Part shown: piece after piece, positions 18,668 to 29,119 of the stretch | Layout of the letters: the number at the start of each line of letters is the position of its first letter | How positions within the stretch are numbered: the first letter of the stretch is position 1 | NCBI GenBank assembly: GCA_905221605.1 | Contig: CAJNDS010002368.1 | Span: 1-47,500, forward strand | Length of the DNA stretch: 47,500 nucleotides | Direction of reading: 5' to 3' | DNA from: Symbiodinium natans | Taxonomy: Eukaryota; Sar; Dinophyceae; Suessiales; Symbiodiniaceae | Translations under genes and position numbers: made by a program | Notes under the pieces: model-generated | Told to the model about the DNA's origin: nothing | What the model saw: only the letters and a program-made list of their open reading frames with translations | Database searches by the model: none

Positions 18668-19597
18668 GCGGACAGCAAGGGCGAGGGGATCAGAATAGGG
18701 TCGACGATTCGGGCATGGGCTGTGCTTCCCCTGAAAGGGAAGTGTCCCGAAAGTTTAGGGTTTAGGGTTTAGGGTTTAGGGTTTAGGGTTTAGGGTAAAC
18801 CCTAACATCTTACTCCCCAATCCGACAGCCCTAACATCCTAAACCCTAAACCCTAAACCCTAAATTCCTGAAACCCTAAAACCCAAACCCTAAACCCGAA
18901 ACCCGAACCCAAGGCCAAACCCTTGAATCAAAACAGCATAGACTTAGACCGCCCACTTTGGGTTCTTAAGGGAGGTATAGGGTTTAGGGTTCAGGGTTCA
19001 GGGTTCAGGGTTCAGGGTTTAGGGAGGGTCGCTAACTAGGGAACCCTAGGGAAGCTTAGGGAGCCTTAGGGGGTACTGAGGAGTATTGGGAAACCTTGGC
19101 TTACTTACAACCCTCGAACCCTAAACCCTAAACCCTAAACCCTAAACCCGAAACCCGAAACCCTAAACCCTAAACCCTAAACCCTAAACCCGAAACCCGA
19201 AACCCTAAACCCTAACCCTCCCTTAAGAACCCCTACAAGCCCAGGTCGCAACGTGAGCAGCGAATCCAGCTGCCTTATGCGGACGGAGCCTCAGAAACAA
19301 AAAACTCAGAGGCACGACTCCCTCGTTCCTCCTGGAAAGATCGCTGCAACATCTAAACCCAAAGGCTATCAGGGCTAGGGTTTAGGGTTCTACACCCTAG
19401 CCACCTCACTTTAGGGGTTGGGGTAACCAAAGAATCCTCATGATGCAGCCCCTAACCAAAAAAGCCCTAAACCCTGCGCCCTAAACCCTAAACCCTAAAC
19501 CCCGAACCCTGAACCCCTAAACCCTAAACCCTAAACTCGAAACCCTAAACCCGAAATCCTAAACCCGAAATCCTAAACCCTAAGCCCCAAACCCAAC

Positions 19598-19662
19598 CTC
19601 TCGCCAACTGTTGGAATCCGCCGGGAAGCTCAACGCCCGCTGCCAGGCCGAGCTGGAAGCCT
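19598..19662 (-). CDS. Internal exon, unknown protein
   Basis: Minus strand, acceptor CTTATTGCAG, 21 codons (GFQLGLAAGVELPGGFQQLA), donor GTTGGG. The plus strand is also open (LLESAGKLNARCQAELEAS) but has no AG acceptor nearby. Confidence 0.6.
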
Positions 19663-19971
19663 CTGCAATAAGTTAGGGTTTAGGGTGTAGGGTTAAGGTT
19701 TAGGGTTTAGGGTTTAGGGTTTAGTGTTTAGGGTTTAGGGTTTTGGGTGTAGCATCGGTCGTCTGAATGCATTCAAAAATATGAAGACATGCCCACCCCG
19801 AGGCTACCCAAGCACTACTCATCACGAACCCAAACCGGAGCCAGCCATAGCCAAGCCAGCCATTCAAAATTCACACCATGTTCAGAGGACACGGAGACAG
19901 AACACTGCGATTGCTTGGGACATTTTCGACTTCTGAATTCTTGTCGAACTTTAGGCGAGCTGTTGGCGAAC

Positions 19972-20046
19972 CGTTTTTGGGGGGGTCACTTGGAACATCT
20001 TCGCCGACTCGCGAGACGGACACTAGGAAACCCCAGCAGGCGGCAG
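19972..20046 (-). CDS. Internal exon, unknown protein
   Basis: Minus strand, acceptor TTTGGAAG, 24 codons (AACWGFLVSVSRVGEDVPSD), donor GTTCGC. Competing plus-strand frames exist. Confidence 0.45.
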
Positions 20047-20158
20047 CTTCCAAAGAGGGTTTAGGGTTTAGGGTTGCTAGGGCCAACTTTTACGAAAGCT
20101 GGCTGCCTTCAGTGTGATTGGACTTGTGGGTCACTTGGGGCCACAAGGCAAAGGACAC

Positions 20159-20269
20159 CCCCTCGCAGGTTTTTGTGCAGAGGACAATCTGGATCGAAGG
20201 GCCCTCTCATAGAAACTTCCAGGGCGTGAACAGCCTCCAGGGTTTTGAGGGCGTGCCGATTGGAGAGTC
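20159..20269 (-). CDS. Exon whose acceptor lies in a TIR element
   Basis: Minus strand. Acceptor CCCTATTAAG|GACT is inside the family B inverted repeat. 36 codons with LSNRHALKTLEAVHALEVSM and CPLHKNLRGG, donor GTGTCC. The plus frame (TPSQVFVQRTIWIEGPSH) is also open. Confidence 0.55.
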
Positions 20270-20341
20270 CTTAATAGGGACAATTATCGGGGCGAGTATA
20301 TACCCCATTAAGGACTGTTAGTATAAGGGCGAACATCCCAA
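20265..20341. mobile_element. Introner-like TIR element, family B
   Basis: GAGTCCTTAATAGGGACAAT and CCCCATTAAGGACTGTTAG are inverted ends. The outer block CTAACAGTCC...GAACATCCCAAG matches the 10211 and 24980 copies. Confidence 0.75.
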
Positions 20342-20849
20342 GTTTAAGGGTTTAAGGGTTGGGTTTAGGGGTTCAAGGGTCTAGGGTTTAGGGTTTAAGT
20401 GTTTGGGGGTCTGCGGGCTTGTATAGGGGTTTAGGGCTTACGGGTTTAGGGGTTTGAGTGTTTAAGGGCTTGAGGGTCAAGGGTTTGAGGGTTTAATTGT
20501 TTAGGGTCTGAGGGTCTGGGGTTCAGGGGTTTAAGCGTTTAAGGGTTTGAGGGTTTCGGGTTCGGTTGAAGGGTTTAGGGGCCTACGGGTTTAGGGGGTT
20601 TGAGGGTGTAAGGGTTGAAGGGTTTATTGAAGGGTTTTAGCTTTTCAGTGTTTGAGGGTTGGCGGGTTAATATAAGGGTTTCAAAGCCCCTGAAACTCGG
20701 GAATCTAAACCCTCAACCACTTAAACCCTATAAACCCCTTTAACCCTGTAAAAACTATAAACCACATAAACCTTGCAAACCCTACATAGGAACCCTGTAA
20801 GCCCTAGAAACCCACAAACCCTCACTTTGGGTAACTTGAGGTTCTTCCC
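20342..20849. other. Degenerate telomere-like sequence
   Basis: GTTTAAGGG/GTTTAGGGG variants (20342-20680) then dispersed CCCTAAA-like units. No exon seen. Confidence 0.6.
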
Positions 20850-20936
20850 CCTAAACCCTAAACCCTAAACCCTAAACCCTAAACCCTAACCCTAAACCCT
20901 AAACCCTAAACCCTAAACCCTAAACCCTAAACCCTA
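20850..20936 (-). repeat. CCCTAAA array
   Basis: About 12 units. Confidence 0.95.
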
Positions 20937-20973
20937 CAACCCTTAAACCCCAAAGCCCTAAAGCCCTAAACCC

Positions 20974-21069
20974 CTTCATCCCTGCCTTGTCTGCCTGCAG
21001 GGCCTGGCTCAGCCGCTGCTCGTAGCCGTCCAGGAAGCGGCTCAAGCTCTCCTGGCTGTGCTTGAGGGG
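20974..21069 (-). CDS. Internal exon, helical segment
   Basis: Minus strand, acceptor ATCCGAAAG, 32 codons (PLKHSQESLSRFLDGYEQRL...ALQADKAGMK), ending before GGGTTTAGGG. Amphipathic-helix pattern. Confidence 0.7.
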
Positions 21070-21090
21070 CTTTCGGATTGTTTTTTCAGT

Positions 21091-21155
21091 TTAGGGTTTA
21101 GGGTTTAGGGTTTAGGGTTTAGGGTTTAGGGTTTAGGGTTTAGGGTTTAGGGTTT
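21091..21155 (+). repeat. TTTAGGG array
   Basis: About nine units directly after the 20974-21069 exon region. Confidence 0.95.
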
Positions 21156-21159
21156 GGGG

Positions 21160-21820
21160 AGGGTTTAGGGGTTTAGGGGCTGCGTCTCGGGGGTTTCGGA
21201 TTTCAGGGTTTCGGGTTGAAGGGTTTAGGACTTCTGTGGGGAGGTTTTAGGGGTTTAGGGTTTAGGGCTTAACGATGTTCAGGGTTTAAGGGTTTAGGGT
21301 TAAGGGTTTAGGGTTTAAAGGTTTAGGGGTTTAAGGGTTTAACGGATTTCGGGTTTAGGGTTTAAGGTTTTTTTGGCTTTAGGGTTTTAGCCTTTCGGGG
21401 TACGGGTTTAAGGGATTGAAGGGTTCAGGGTTTAACCCTAAACCCTAAAACCCTACACCCTAAACCCTAAACCCTACACCCCGCAAAGCCCCAAACTTTG
21501 AGAGCTTACGCGGCTTCGAAGCCAAACCCCACTCTATGGCTTAAACCACAAAGCCTGAATCCCTGAAGCCTACAATGCCTGAAGCTAAGCTCTAAACCCT
21601 AAGCCCTAAGCCCAAAGCCATAAGCCCAAAGCCCTAAATCCTAAACCCTAATTAAGCCCTAAGCCCTAAGCCCTAATTAAGCCCCAAGCCCTAAGCCCTA
21701 AGCCCTAAGCCCTAAGCCGTAAACCCTAAACCCTAAACCCTAAACCCCAAACCCTCAACCCTAAACCCTAAACCCTAAACCCTAAACCCTAAACCCTAAG
21801 CCCAAGGCCCAAAACCCTAA
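21160..21820. other. Degenerate telomere-like sequence
   Basis: Variant TTTAGGG, TTTAAGGG, CCCTAAG and CCCTAAA units and A+T spacers. No exon seen. Confidence 0.6.
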
Positions 21821-21824
21821 ACAC

Positions 21825-21911
21825 TAGCACGGATTCGCGCGCCTCCGTGCAGAGAACTTTGTCCTCAGGATCGGCTTGATGCGGGAATCTCCATTACTGC
21901 TGTTGCTGCTC
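21825..21911 (-). CDS. Internal exon, Ser-rich then basic
   Basis: Minus strand, acceptor GTGAGCAG|G next to a GTAGTC microsatellite, 28 codons (SSNSSNGDSRIKPILRTKFS), donor GTGTTT. Confidence 0.5.
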
Positions 21912-22092
21912 CTGCTCACTACTACTCAATACTACGACTACTACGACTACTACGACTACTACGACTACGACGACCAACCACCACCTTCAGCTTGTTTGGT
22001 CATTGCTAGCAAGAACCCGAGCTTCATACTCTACTCATACTATATTCACTAGTGCTGCACCCAATGCCTCTCATTGCTGTTTTCAAACTCAC

Positions 22093-22154
22093 AACTATTG
22101 CCAGTTTGCAGAGAAATGTCATGACGATGGTGGGCCCTTGTGCGGCCTCTTCGG
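22093..22154 (-). CDS. Internal exon, unknown protein
   Basis: Minus strand, acceptor AACCCTGAAG, 20 codons (EEAAQGPTIVMTFLCKLAIV), donor GTGAGT (near consensus). Confidence 0.65.
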
Positions 22155-22416
22155 CTTCAGGGTTTAGGGTTTAGGGTTTAGGGTTTAGGTTAGGGTTTAG
22201 GGTTTAGGGTTTAGGGTTTCGGGTTTAGGGTTTAGGGTTTAGGGTTTAGATGCCTAGGCTTGAAGGCTTTGAGGGTTTTGTGCTTGGGTTGTAGATGTAA
22301 CTAAGAGAGACGTCGCGCCAAAGATTGAATCAGAAGACTCATCATAGCACATGCATATTGCTTAGGCTACTTAGGAACATAAACCCTGTACCCCAAAACC
22401 CTTCTTCAGGAAGCCC

Positions 22417-22520
22417 TAAACCCTAAACCCTAAACCCTAAACCCTAAACCCTAAACCCTAAACCCTAAACCCTAAACCCTAAACCCTAAACCCTAAACCC
22501 TAAACCCTAAACCCTAAACC
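22417..22520 (-). repeat. CCCTAAA array
   Basis: About 15 perfect units. Confidence 0.97.
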
Positions 22521-22521
22521 C

Positions 22522-22598
22522 CATGGCGCTAAATGTCTGCAAGACCTGGTCTGTCTGTCCCGACAGGTGCGGTCCTTCTGCTGCTGGACACCGCAGTC
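22522..22598 (-). CDS. Internal exon, unknown protein
   Basis: Minus strand, acceptor TGGACGCAG, 25 codons (LRCPAAEGPHLSGQTDQVLQ...), ending before GGGTTTAGGG. The plus strand has a strong polypyrimidine-CAG acceptor (VRSFCCWTPQSCVQ), so strand is not certain. Confidence 0.5.
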
Positions 22599-22609
22599 CT
22601 GCGTCCAGT

Positions 22610-22715
22610 AGGGTTTAGGGTTTAGGGTTTAGGGTTTAGGGTTAAGGGTTAAGGGTTAAGGGTTAAGGGTTGAGGGTTTAGGGTTTAGGGTTTAGGGTTT
22701 AGGGTTTAGGGTTAG
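22610..22715 (+). repeat. TTTAGGG array
   Basis: About 14 units with an internal TTAAGGG block. Confidence 0.95.
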
Positions 22716-23323
22716 GGATTTCGGGCTTTTGGGGATGTCAGAGTGTCTTTTGGCTTTGGTGTTTTTGGGTAATGTGCTTGTTGGCGTGTTTGTTTCTTAT
22801 TCGCCTCTGGGCTCTTGAGGATTTAGGGTGATTGGGGGAAGGCTTCGGGCGCCGTTTGCAAGATGTCGGGGTTTGGGGTTGGGGGGCTTAGGTCTGTTGG
22901 CTTTCGGGCGGATCACATAATCACATATAGCTTTTTTTCTCCAGGTTTTGGGCTTCCACAGCTGTCTACACAAATAGACCCTTTCAAGAACCCCCAACCT
23001 AGCATCCTAAACTCGACCCGAAGCCTTACACCCCAGAACCCTAAAGCCTATGGTCCGTCAAGATACCCTCTTCTGACCTTAGAACTGATGTTCCTAAACC
23101 CTACGACCCTACAGGCTCCCCGATATAGGGGGGGGGGTCAATTTAAGGTTGTTGGGCTTTGAGCTTTAGCACACGGAGGCTTAAACTCTGACATTTTGCC
23201 TGTCGGCTTTGTGCCCAGGCAACCCTAGAGCCGTGACCCCCCAACCCCAAACCCCAAACCCCACACCCCACACCCCACACCCCAAACCCCAAACCCCAAA
23301 CCCCAAACCCCAAACCCCAAACC

Positions 23324-23369
<46 letters not shown>

Positions 23370-23530
23370 ACCTTCAACCGCAATCCTTCGACCCTAAACC
23401 CTCAACCCTCAACCCTCAACCGCAAACCCAGACCCAAACCCAGACCCAAACCCTCGACCCTAAACCCCAAACCCTCAACCCTAAACCCCAAACCCTAAAC
23501 CCCAAACCCCAAACCCTAAACCACAAACCC
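22716..23530. other. Spacer and degenerate repeat, no confident exon
   Basis: Non-repeat sequence with overlapping open frames but no convincing splice pair, then CCCCAAA/CCCTCAA arrays (23245-23535). Confidence 0.45.
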
Positions 23531-23537
23531 CAAACCC

Positions 23538-23603
23538 CTGCTCCTGCAGCAGCAGAAGCAGCGTCGCATCCTCCACGTGCGCCGCGCCGCCCTCAGCGCA
23601 GGC
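23538..23603 (-). CDS. Internal exon, unknown protein
   Basis: Minus strand, acceptor CCATGGACAG, 22 codons (ACAEGGAAHVEDATLLLLLQ...), ending before GGGTTTGGGG. A plus-strand reading (KQRRILHVRRAALSAG) is also open. Confidence 0.5.
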
Positions 23604-24037
23604 CTGTCCATGGGTTTGAGGGTTGGGGGTTTAGGGTTTAGGGTTTAGGGTTTAGGGTTTGGGGTTTGGGGCTTGGGGCTTTGGGCGTCGTGTTGGGGCT
23701 TAGGGCTTAGAATTTACGAGTCAGGGCTTAGGCTGGCATTTGGGAGCCTCTCTTGTCTTCGAGGATTTAGCGTTTGGGGGTCTGGGAGTTCTCTAAATTA
23801 GTCCCTTTTGCGCAGGCGTGGGGACGGGGGGGGGTTTGGGGGGGAGGAGGGGAGGAGGAGGGGGCGAGGAGGGGCAGGGAGCGGGGGGGGGGTGGAGGGC
23901 GACACCCCAAAGAAAACAAGATCCGATTCTAGAATGTCCCATCAGCGTGGAGTACGCCCGAAACACGTTGCCGTACCCCAAACCCTAAACCCTAAACCCT
24001 ATACCCTAAACTCCTCAAGCATGGATGCCCCGAAGCC

Positions 24038-24079
24038 CAAACCCCCCCCCCCCCCCCCCCGCCAAAAAAAAAAAAAAAA
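24038..24079. repeat. Poly-C then poly-A tracts
   Basis: About 20 C followed by about 17 A. Confidence 0.95.
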
Positions 24080-24530
24080 ATCCAAACCCGAACCCTAAAC
24101 CCTAAACCCTAAACCCTAAACCCTAATCTCCAAGTAGACCCGAACCTGAGGACATACACTCTAGAAACCCCGTGTGCCGGCAGCCCCAAAGCCCTAATCA
24201 CCCTCAACCCCGAACCCTCAGTCCTGCATGCTACAATAAGGAAAGGCTAAATTGTGCAAACCCTCAAGAGTTTTTGATATAGATATATATATATATATAT
24301 ACACCCCACGAGCCAGAAATGTCAACCCACGGCACATGTTGGATGGCATGCAGAAAGTGAAAGACTCGCGCGGAGCAGCGCAGTGCCGAGGAGTGGCGTT
24401 CTCACTACGCTATGGGCGGGGCACAGGTGTAAAGACTTCTAGATGTCGGTGGGTCGAACTATTGGCCCGGCGCAAGATTATATGGGAGCTTTCCGAAAGG
24501 GGGGTACCCCTCAACTACACCCCCCAAACC

Positions 24531-24624
24531 CAGCTTCATGCGCCTGGCACATGAAGCTGAGGACAAGGTCGGCGTTCAGGGCCACTTCGGCGCCCATGTG
24601 ATGAGACTCCTCGCCAGGCGGCTC
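24531..24624 (-). CDS. Internal exon, open on both strands
   Basis: Minus strand, acceptor TTCCTACGCAG, 31 codons (EPPGEESHHMGAEVALNADL...) ending GAAGCTG before GGTTTGGGG. The plus strand is equally open (FMRLAHEAEDKVGVQGHFGA...) with AG and GTTTGG signals. Strand inferred from neighbours and the better pyrimidine tract. Confidence 0.55.
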
Positions 24625-24739
24625 CTGCGTAGGAAGGGTTTGGGGAGGATGTGGGGCTCGGGGTTGATTTGGGGTTGAGGGTCTAGGGCTAGGGTCTAGG
24701 GTCTAGGGTCTAGGGTTTAGGGTCCAGGGCCTCAGCATC

Positions 24740-24979
24740 AGGCCATGATCGCAGGGAACCGACAGGGTTCAAGCATGTTGAGATGCCGGAACTTAAGGTC
24801 TAGTATTCAGCGCATTGGCGCAATAAGATCGAAAACAGCTCGTCGCCCCGCCGAATGTAGCCTCCCCAAGGCACCGGAGACAGCGAAACTTTTGAACTCA
24901 ACATCTCTGCAGGCCTGCCGGTCAACCCAAAGCCCTAAAGTCCGGGACCCAAACTCCAAACGGCCAAGCCCTTTGCACC
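24740..24979 (-). CDS. Coding-like region, exon limits unresolved
   Basis: Minus frames FRHLNMLEPCRFPAIMA (24746-24797) and FRCLRCLGEATFGGATS (about 24800-24890) follow AG sites. Overlapping open frames on both strands prevent firm borders. Confidence 0.35.
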
Positions 24980-25066
24980 TTGGGATGTGCCACCTTACAA
25001 AACAGTCCTCAATAGGGATTATCGAGTCGCACCCCCTATGAACAATTTCCTATTGAGGACTGTTAG
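24980..25066. mobile_element. Introner-like TIR element, family B
   Basis: TTGGGATGTGCC..AACAGTCCTCAATAGGGAT and CCTATTGAGGACTGTT form the inverted ends of this copy. Confidence 0.75.
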
Positions 25067-25133
25067 AACCCCAACCTAAACCCGAAACCCGAAACCCGAA
25101 ACCCTAAACCCTAATACCCTAATACCCAAACAC

Positions 25134-25231
25134 TTCGACAAGTTGATGCTTCAAAGGCTCCTCGTCCTGCTGTGCTGTGACCTCCCACCATTCCGACTCT
25201 CCGTCTGTAGCCATGGTGGCTTGCGTCTCCT
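25134..25231 (-). CDS. Internal exon, acidic
   Basis: Minus strand, acceptor AAGAAAAG, 32 codons (ETQATMATDGESEWWEVTAQ...KHQLVE), donor GTGTTT. An internal ATG in CCACCATGG context might be a start codon. Confidence 0.75.
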
Positions 25232-25973
25232 CTTTTCTTTGGGGTTTAGGGTTTAGGGTTTAGGGTTTAGGGTTTAGGCTTTAGGGTTTAGGTCGCAAGG
25301 CTTAGGCTTTATGGTTGGGTTTACTATCCATGCCCCAAGCCACACACACACAGAAAACATAGCTCCCTGATTACCTTACGGCTGAAGGCTCATGAAGTTA
25401 GAGGGGCACGAAGCAACCAAAAACAGGTCACAGAAGGTTCAGCAGGGGTCTCATGAAGAACAGGTTAGGGTTTAGGGTTTAGGGTTTGGGGTTTAGGGTT
25501 TAGGGTCTAGGGTCTAGGGTCTAGGGTCTAGGGTCTAGGGTCTAGGGTCTAGGGTTTAGGGCCTTAGGGTTTAGGGTTTAGGGTTTCGGGCTTAGGGTTT
25601 AGGGTTTAGGGTTCAACTATGCTCGGGGCTCACGTTGCGCAGGGGTGTGGTTTGGGTTGCTATACCTCAACCCCAGTCCCCAGCCTAGGAGCACAACCAA
25701 AACAACAGAAACATGAAGATTCTACAAACATGGTTTCCCATGATCCCCCTTCTAAGGGTCTAGGGGCCCTTTTATCCCAATAATAGGATCCTTACGTTTA
25801 TGTGGGTTTTTCCCAGAATAGGGGACCCTTTAATATACCCAAAATACTAGAATCCTAATTTTAGGACCCCCCCAAAAGGGTACCCCTTCTTTTCTTCGGA
25901 AACCTCCATGTGGTTTTCGGGCCCCTAAGAAACCCTAAACCCTAAACACCCAACACCCAAAGCCCTAAAACAC

Positions 25974-26053
25974 AAAATTTGAAAGCCGTCTCCTGGCGCA
26001 AGATCCAACCCGGCACCGGCTGCAAGCCGGTTTTCGGATCCCACACCTGGGAT
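25974..26053 (-). CDS. Internal exon, unknown protein
   Basis: Minus strand, acceptor ACACTTCAAG, 26 codons (SQVWDPKTGLQPVPGWILRQ...), donor GTGTTT. Strongly protein-like. Confidence 0.7.
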
Positions 26054-26158
26054 CTTGAAGTGTCAGGGTTTAGGGTTTAGGGTTTAGGGTTTAGGGTTTA
26101 GGGTTTAGGGTTTAGGGTTTAGGGTTTAGGGTTAAACCCTAAACCCGAAACCCTACAC

Positions 26159-26272
26159 GGTTTCGGGAGGTTAGGGCGGCCACAGGCGCGCTGCCCTCAT
26201 CCAAGGCCGACTTCCGGGCACGGATCTCGCGCAGCAGCACGCGCAGGGACTGGAGGACCGACACCAAGTGGC
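26159..26272 (-). CDS. Internal exon, helical/basic
   Basis: Minus strand, acceptor TGCGGCTCAG, 37 codons (HLVSVLQSLRVLLREIRARK...LDEGSAPVAALTSRN), donor GTGTAG. High G/C third positions. Confidence 0.75.
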
Positions 26273-26924
26273 CTGAGCCGCAGAGTAGGGTTTAGGGTTT
26301 AGGGATTTGGGGTTTGGGGTTTAAGCTAGGGTTTAGGGTTTGGGGCTTAGGGTTTAGGGTTTAGGCTTTACAGTTTAGGGGGCTTTAGGGGGTTTAGGGA
26401 GTTTAGGGAGTTTAGGGAGTTGAGGGAGTTTAGGGAGTTGAGGGAGTTTAAGGCCTGAGCCGCCGAGTCAGGTTTAGACCTCAGGGCTTAGGGTTAGAAG
26501 TGTAGGGCTTGTAGGGACCGATACAAGTGTGAGGGTTTGGGGTTTAGAGTTTCCAAAGCCCTTGGGTGTTCGAGGGGTGGGGGTTGATGGCTGCTACGTC
26601 GGAGAGGGGTGAGTGCGAAGTCGGTGAGGAAGCCCAGCAGCTCCACATTTCAAAGGACCCTAAACCCTAAACCCTAACTGTCACCCGAATGGAGCTGATT
26701 GTGGGCGACCTGGTTTTCAAGAGAGACAGAGACGGAGACGGAGAGACAGAGAGGGGTATTTTGTGTGCGCGTCGAAACACTGTATGCCCTGCTGTATGCC
26801 CGAAAGGAGGTTGTTTACGCCCAATTCCTCCCGAAGTAAACCCCAAGCCCGAAAGCCTAAGCCCTAAACCCTAAACCTCTTGAATCTTCCCTACAACCCC
26901 TAACCCCTAAACCTCTAAACCCTC

Positions 26925-27084
26925 AAACCCTAAACCCTAAACCCTAAGCCCTGAGCCCTGAGCCCTGAGCCCTGAGCCCTGAGCCCTAAACCCTAAACCC
27001 TAAACACTAAACCCTAAACTCTAAACCCTAAACCCTAAACCCTAAACCCTAAACCCTAAACCCTAAACCCTAAACCCTAAACCC
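26925..27084 (-). repeat. CCCTAAA array with CCCTGAG block
   Basis: About 22 units with an internal run of CCCTGAG. Confidence 0.95.
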
Positions 27085-27088
27085 TGCC

Positions 27089-27177
27089 CTAAAGCTCCAC
27101 GCGCTCCCAAGACTGGCGGCATCCTTGCACTGCGGAGGGCAGCTTCGAGAGAGGGCCATCCTGGGTAGCTCTTGGGG
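27089..27177 (-). CDS. Internal exon, unknown protein
   Basis: Minus strand, acceptor CCCGTTTCAG, 29 codons (PKSYPGWPSLEAALRSARMP...), ending ...CTTTAG before GGCAGGG, so a GT donor is lacking at the best frame end. Confidence 0.65.
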
Positions 27178-27369
27178 CTGAAACGGGGTTTAGGGTTTAG
27201 GGTTTAGGGTTTAGGGTTTAGGGTTTAGGGCTAGGGTTTAGGGTGTACGGTTTTTATGGTTTGGTGTTGGGGGTTTAGGGTTCAGGGTTTGGAGTTTGTG
27301 GTTTAGGGTTTAGGGTTTGGGGTTTGGGTTTTAGGGGTTTCGGCGTTTGGGGTTTAGGTTTGGGGTTTA

Positions 27370-27500
27370 GGGGTTTGGGGTTTAGGGGTTTAGGGGTTTA
27401 GGGGTTTAGGGGTTTAGGGGTTTAGGGGTTTAGGGGTTTAGGGGTTTAGGGGTTTAGGGGTTTAGGGGTTTAGGGGTTTAGGGGTTTAGGGGTTTAGGGG
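27370..27500 (+). repeat. TTTAGGGG variant array
   Basis: Homogeneous 8-mer TTTAGGGG, about 15 copies. Confidence 0.97.
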
Positions 27501-27814
27501 TTTGGTACTTTGGGTTAGGGTTTTGGGGTTTGGGGTGGAGGGTTTGGAGGTTTGGGGTTTTGGGGTTTAGGCTTTGGGGTTTGGGGGTTTTGGGGTTTGG
27601 GGTTTTGGGGTTTAGGGTTTGGGGTTTAGGGTTTGGTGTTGAGATTGAAGGCTCGGGTGTGGGATAGTCTTGGGCTTTTGGACTTTCAGGGGTGCTGGTT
27701 TAGGGTTGGGGTTTAGGGCTAGGGTTTAGGGTTTCGGGTTTAGGGGTTTTGGGGGTTTAGGGGTTTCGGGGTTTACGGGTTTAGGGTGTAAAGCTCAGGC
27801 CAAACCCAACCAAC

Positions 27815-27938
27815 CACGGCCGGGTAGCGAAATCGCGGTAGACTTCCGCATAGCTCTCCGACAAAGGCTGCGAGTCATGCAGCATCTGGGATGTGGCAGG
27901 GGCCCCCCAACAATCTGCTTGCAGTAGACTGTTGGATG
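27815..27938 (-). CDS. Internal exon, unknown protein
   Basis: Minus strand, acceptor CACAAATCAG, 40 codons including SQMLHDSQPLSESYAEVYRD, donor GTTGGT. A poly-C run on plus (27957-27978) lies upstream. Confidence 0.65.
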
Positions 27939-28264
27939 CTGATTTGTGCAACCCCGCCCCCCCCCCCCCCCCCCCCCCTCTCAACAAAATGATACTCAGA
28001 GGATCCAATTGTAGTGCGATTCAGGAATGAGATACCCAAAACCATACTACATACTACCTAAATTCCAGAATAGTGCTACAGATGGTCCTTTAGGCGATTT
28101 GGGGGTTGCGATCTGGGGGGGTACCTTATTGGCGCATTTATAAGGGCATCCTACTATTTGGGTTTGAATAGTAGGGGCCCGTATTTTCGTAAACCCCCAT
28201 TTCTAGACAACAGCTCCATACAAAAGCCTCGTCTCAAAATTTCGATGTTTGTTTTTTTCCTCAC

Positions 28265-28372
28265 AATTCCGTGGGACCAAGTCGCATTGATGCCGCTGAA
28301 TAGCTTCCAGAACAAGTCTGGGGGACCGCACTCAGCATCCAACATTAGAGCCCCAAGAAGTGTTGTTGTTTC
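28265..28372 (-). CDS. Internal exon, unknown protein
   Basis: Minus strand open frame TTLLGALMLDAECGPPDLFW then KLFSGINATWSHGI, donor GTGAGG. Acceptor not identified, so the 5' edge is approximate. Confidence 0.6.
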
Positions 28373-28552
28373 ACAGGGTTTAGAGTATAGGGTTTGGGGT
28401 TCAGGCTCTGCAGGCTCAGGCCCATGATTTTCCAAGGTACTGTAAGGCAGGACCCTAAATGGTTAGCGAAAATCCCTTGGTACGGCCTGTATAGTGAGAA
28501 TATCAACTGCCTTCACCCCAAATGCCAGTTCTAACTAAACAAGCCTCTACAC

Positions 28553-28616
28553 TAAGCATCATCCAGGCCACAAGGAAATGGCAGAACTGCTCGTGCTCCA
28601 GGTTTGTGATCGTCTC
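28553..28616 (-). CDS. Internal exon, unknown protein
   Basis: Minus strand, acceptor TATCGCCAG, 21 codons (ETITNLEHEQFCHFLVAWMM...), donor GTGTAG. Frame-compatible with the upstream exon at 28795-28846. Shares TITN(L/V)E with the exon at 29037-29119. Confidence 0.7.
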
Positions 28617-28794
28617 CTGGCGATATAGAGCTAGGGTTTCGGGCTTAAAGTTGAAGGGCCAACACCTCGAAAGGCCCATTCTTTCCTTACTTCTCCAATA
28701 ACCAAAGGGGAAAAAGGTTGAACTTTAATATTCCTACTAAATAAGGAAACCAAAAAGGTTTAAAGTTCAACTAAAGGCGAAGCATGTTTCTAAC

Positions 28795-28846
28795 AGCTGC
28801 GAAGATGATGACCATGTCATCCCGCAGCAAACCCGACACCGAAATT
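28795..28846 (-). CDS. Internal exon, unknown protein
   Basis: Minus strand, acceptor GGATCCAG, 17 codons (ISVSGLLRDDMVIIFAA), donor GTTAGA. The following intron contains an inverted repeat GTTGAACTTTA/TAAAGTTCAAC and leads in phase to 28616. Confidence 0.6.
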
Positions 28847-29036
28847 CTGGATCCCGAGAAAGGCCAAAACCCGGAACCCTACTACAGGGTTTAGGATGTA
28901 AGGGTTTAGGGTGTAAAGCTTAGGGTTTAGGGCTTAAACCCCTAAACCCCCACAAACCCCCCACAAACCCCCCAAAACCCCCCAAAAAACCCCAAAAGCC
29001 CCCAAAACCCCCCAAAACCCGAAACCCTACCAAGAC

Positions 29037-29119
29037 CCCAGGTGGTCCCGCAGTATCTGATCTCGCTCGGCCAGGCTCTCGACGTTTGTGATGGTGGTGG
29101 GCTCGACCCAGCCTTCTCT
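29037..29119 (-). CDS. Internal exon, unknown protein
   Basis: Minus strand, acceptor CACCAGCAG, 27 codons (REGWVEPTTITNVESLAERD...), donor GTCTTG. Array arms on both sides. Confidence 0.7.

Noticed and set aside
20118-20321. 67-codon plus-strand ORF
   Set aside because: Protein-like in part, but its 3' end is the family B inverted repeat and the minus reading has an acceptor in that repeat plus a GT donor. Kept only as an alternative.
23143-23397. Gly/Trp/Val and Pro/Gln/Thr repeat peptides (GFGVWGLGF, NPKPQTP, GLGFRV)
   Set aside because: Direct translations of TTTAGGG/TTTGGGG repeats, seen all over the window.
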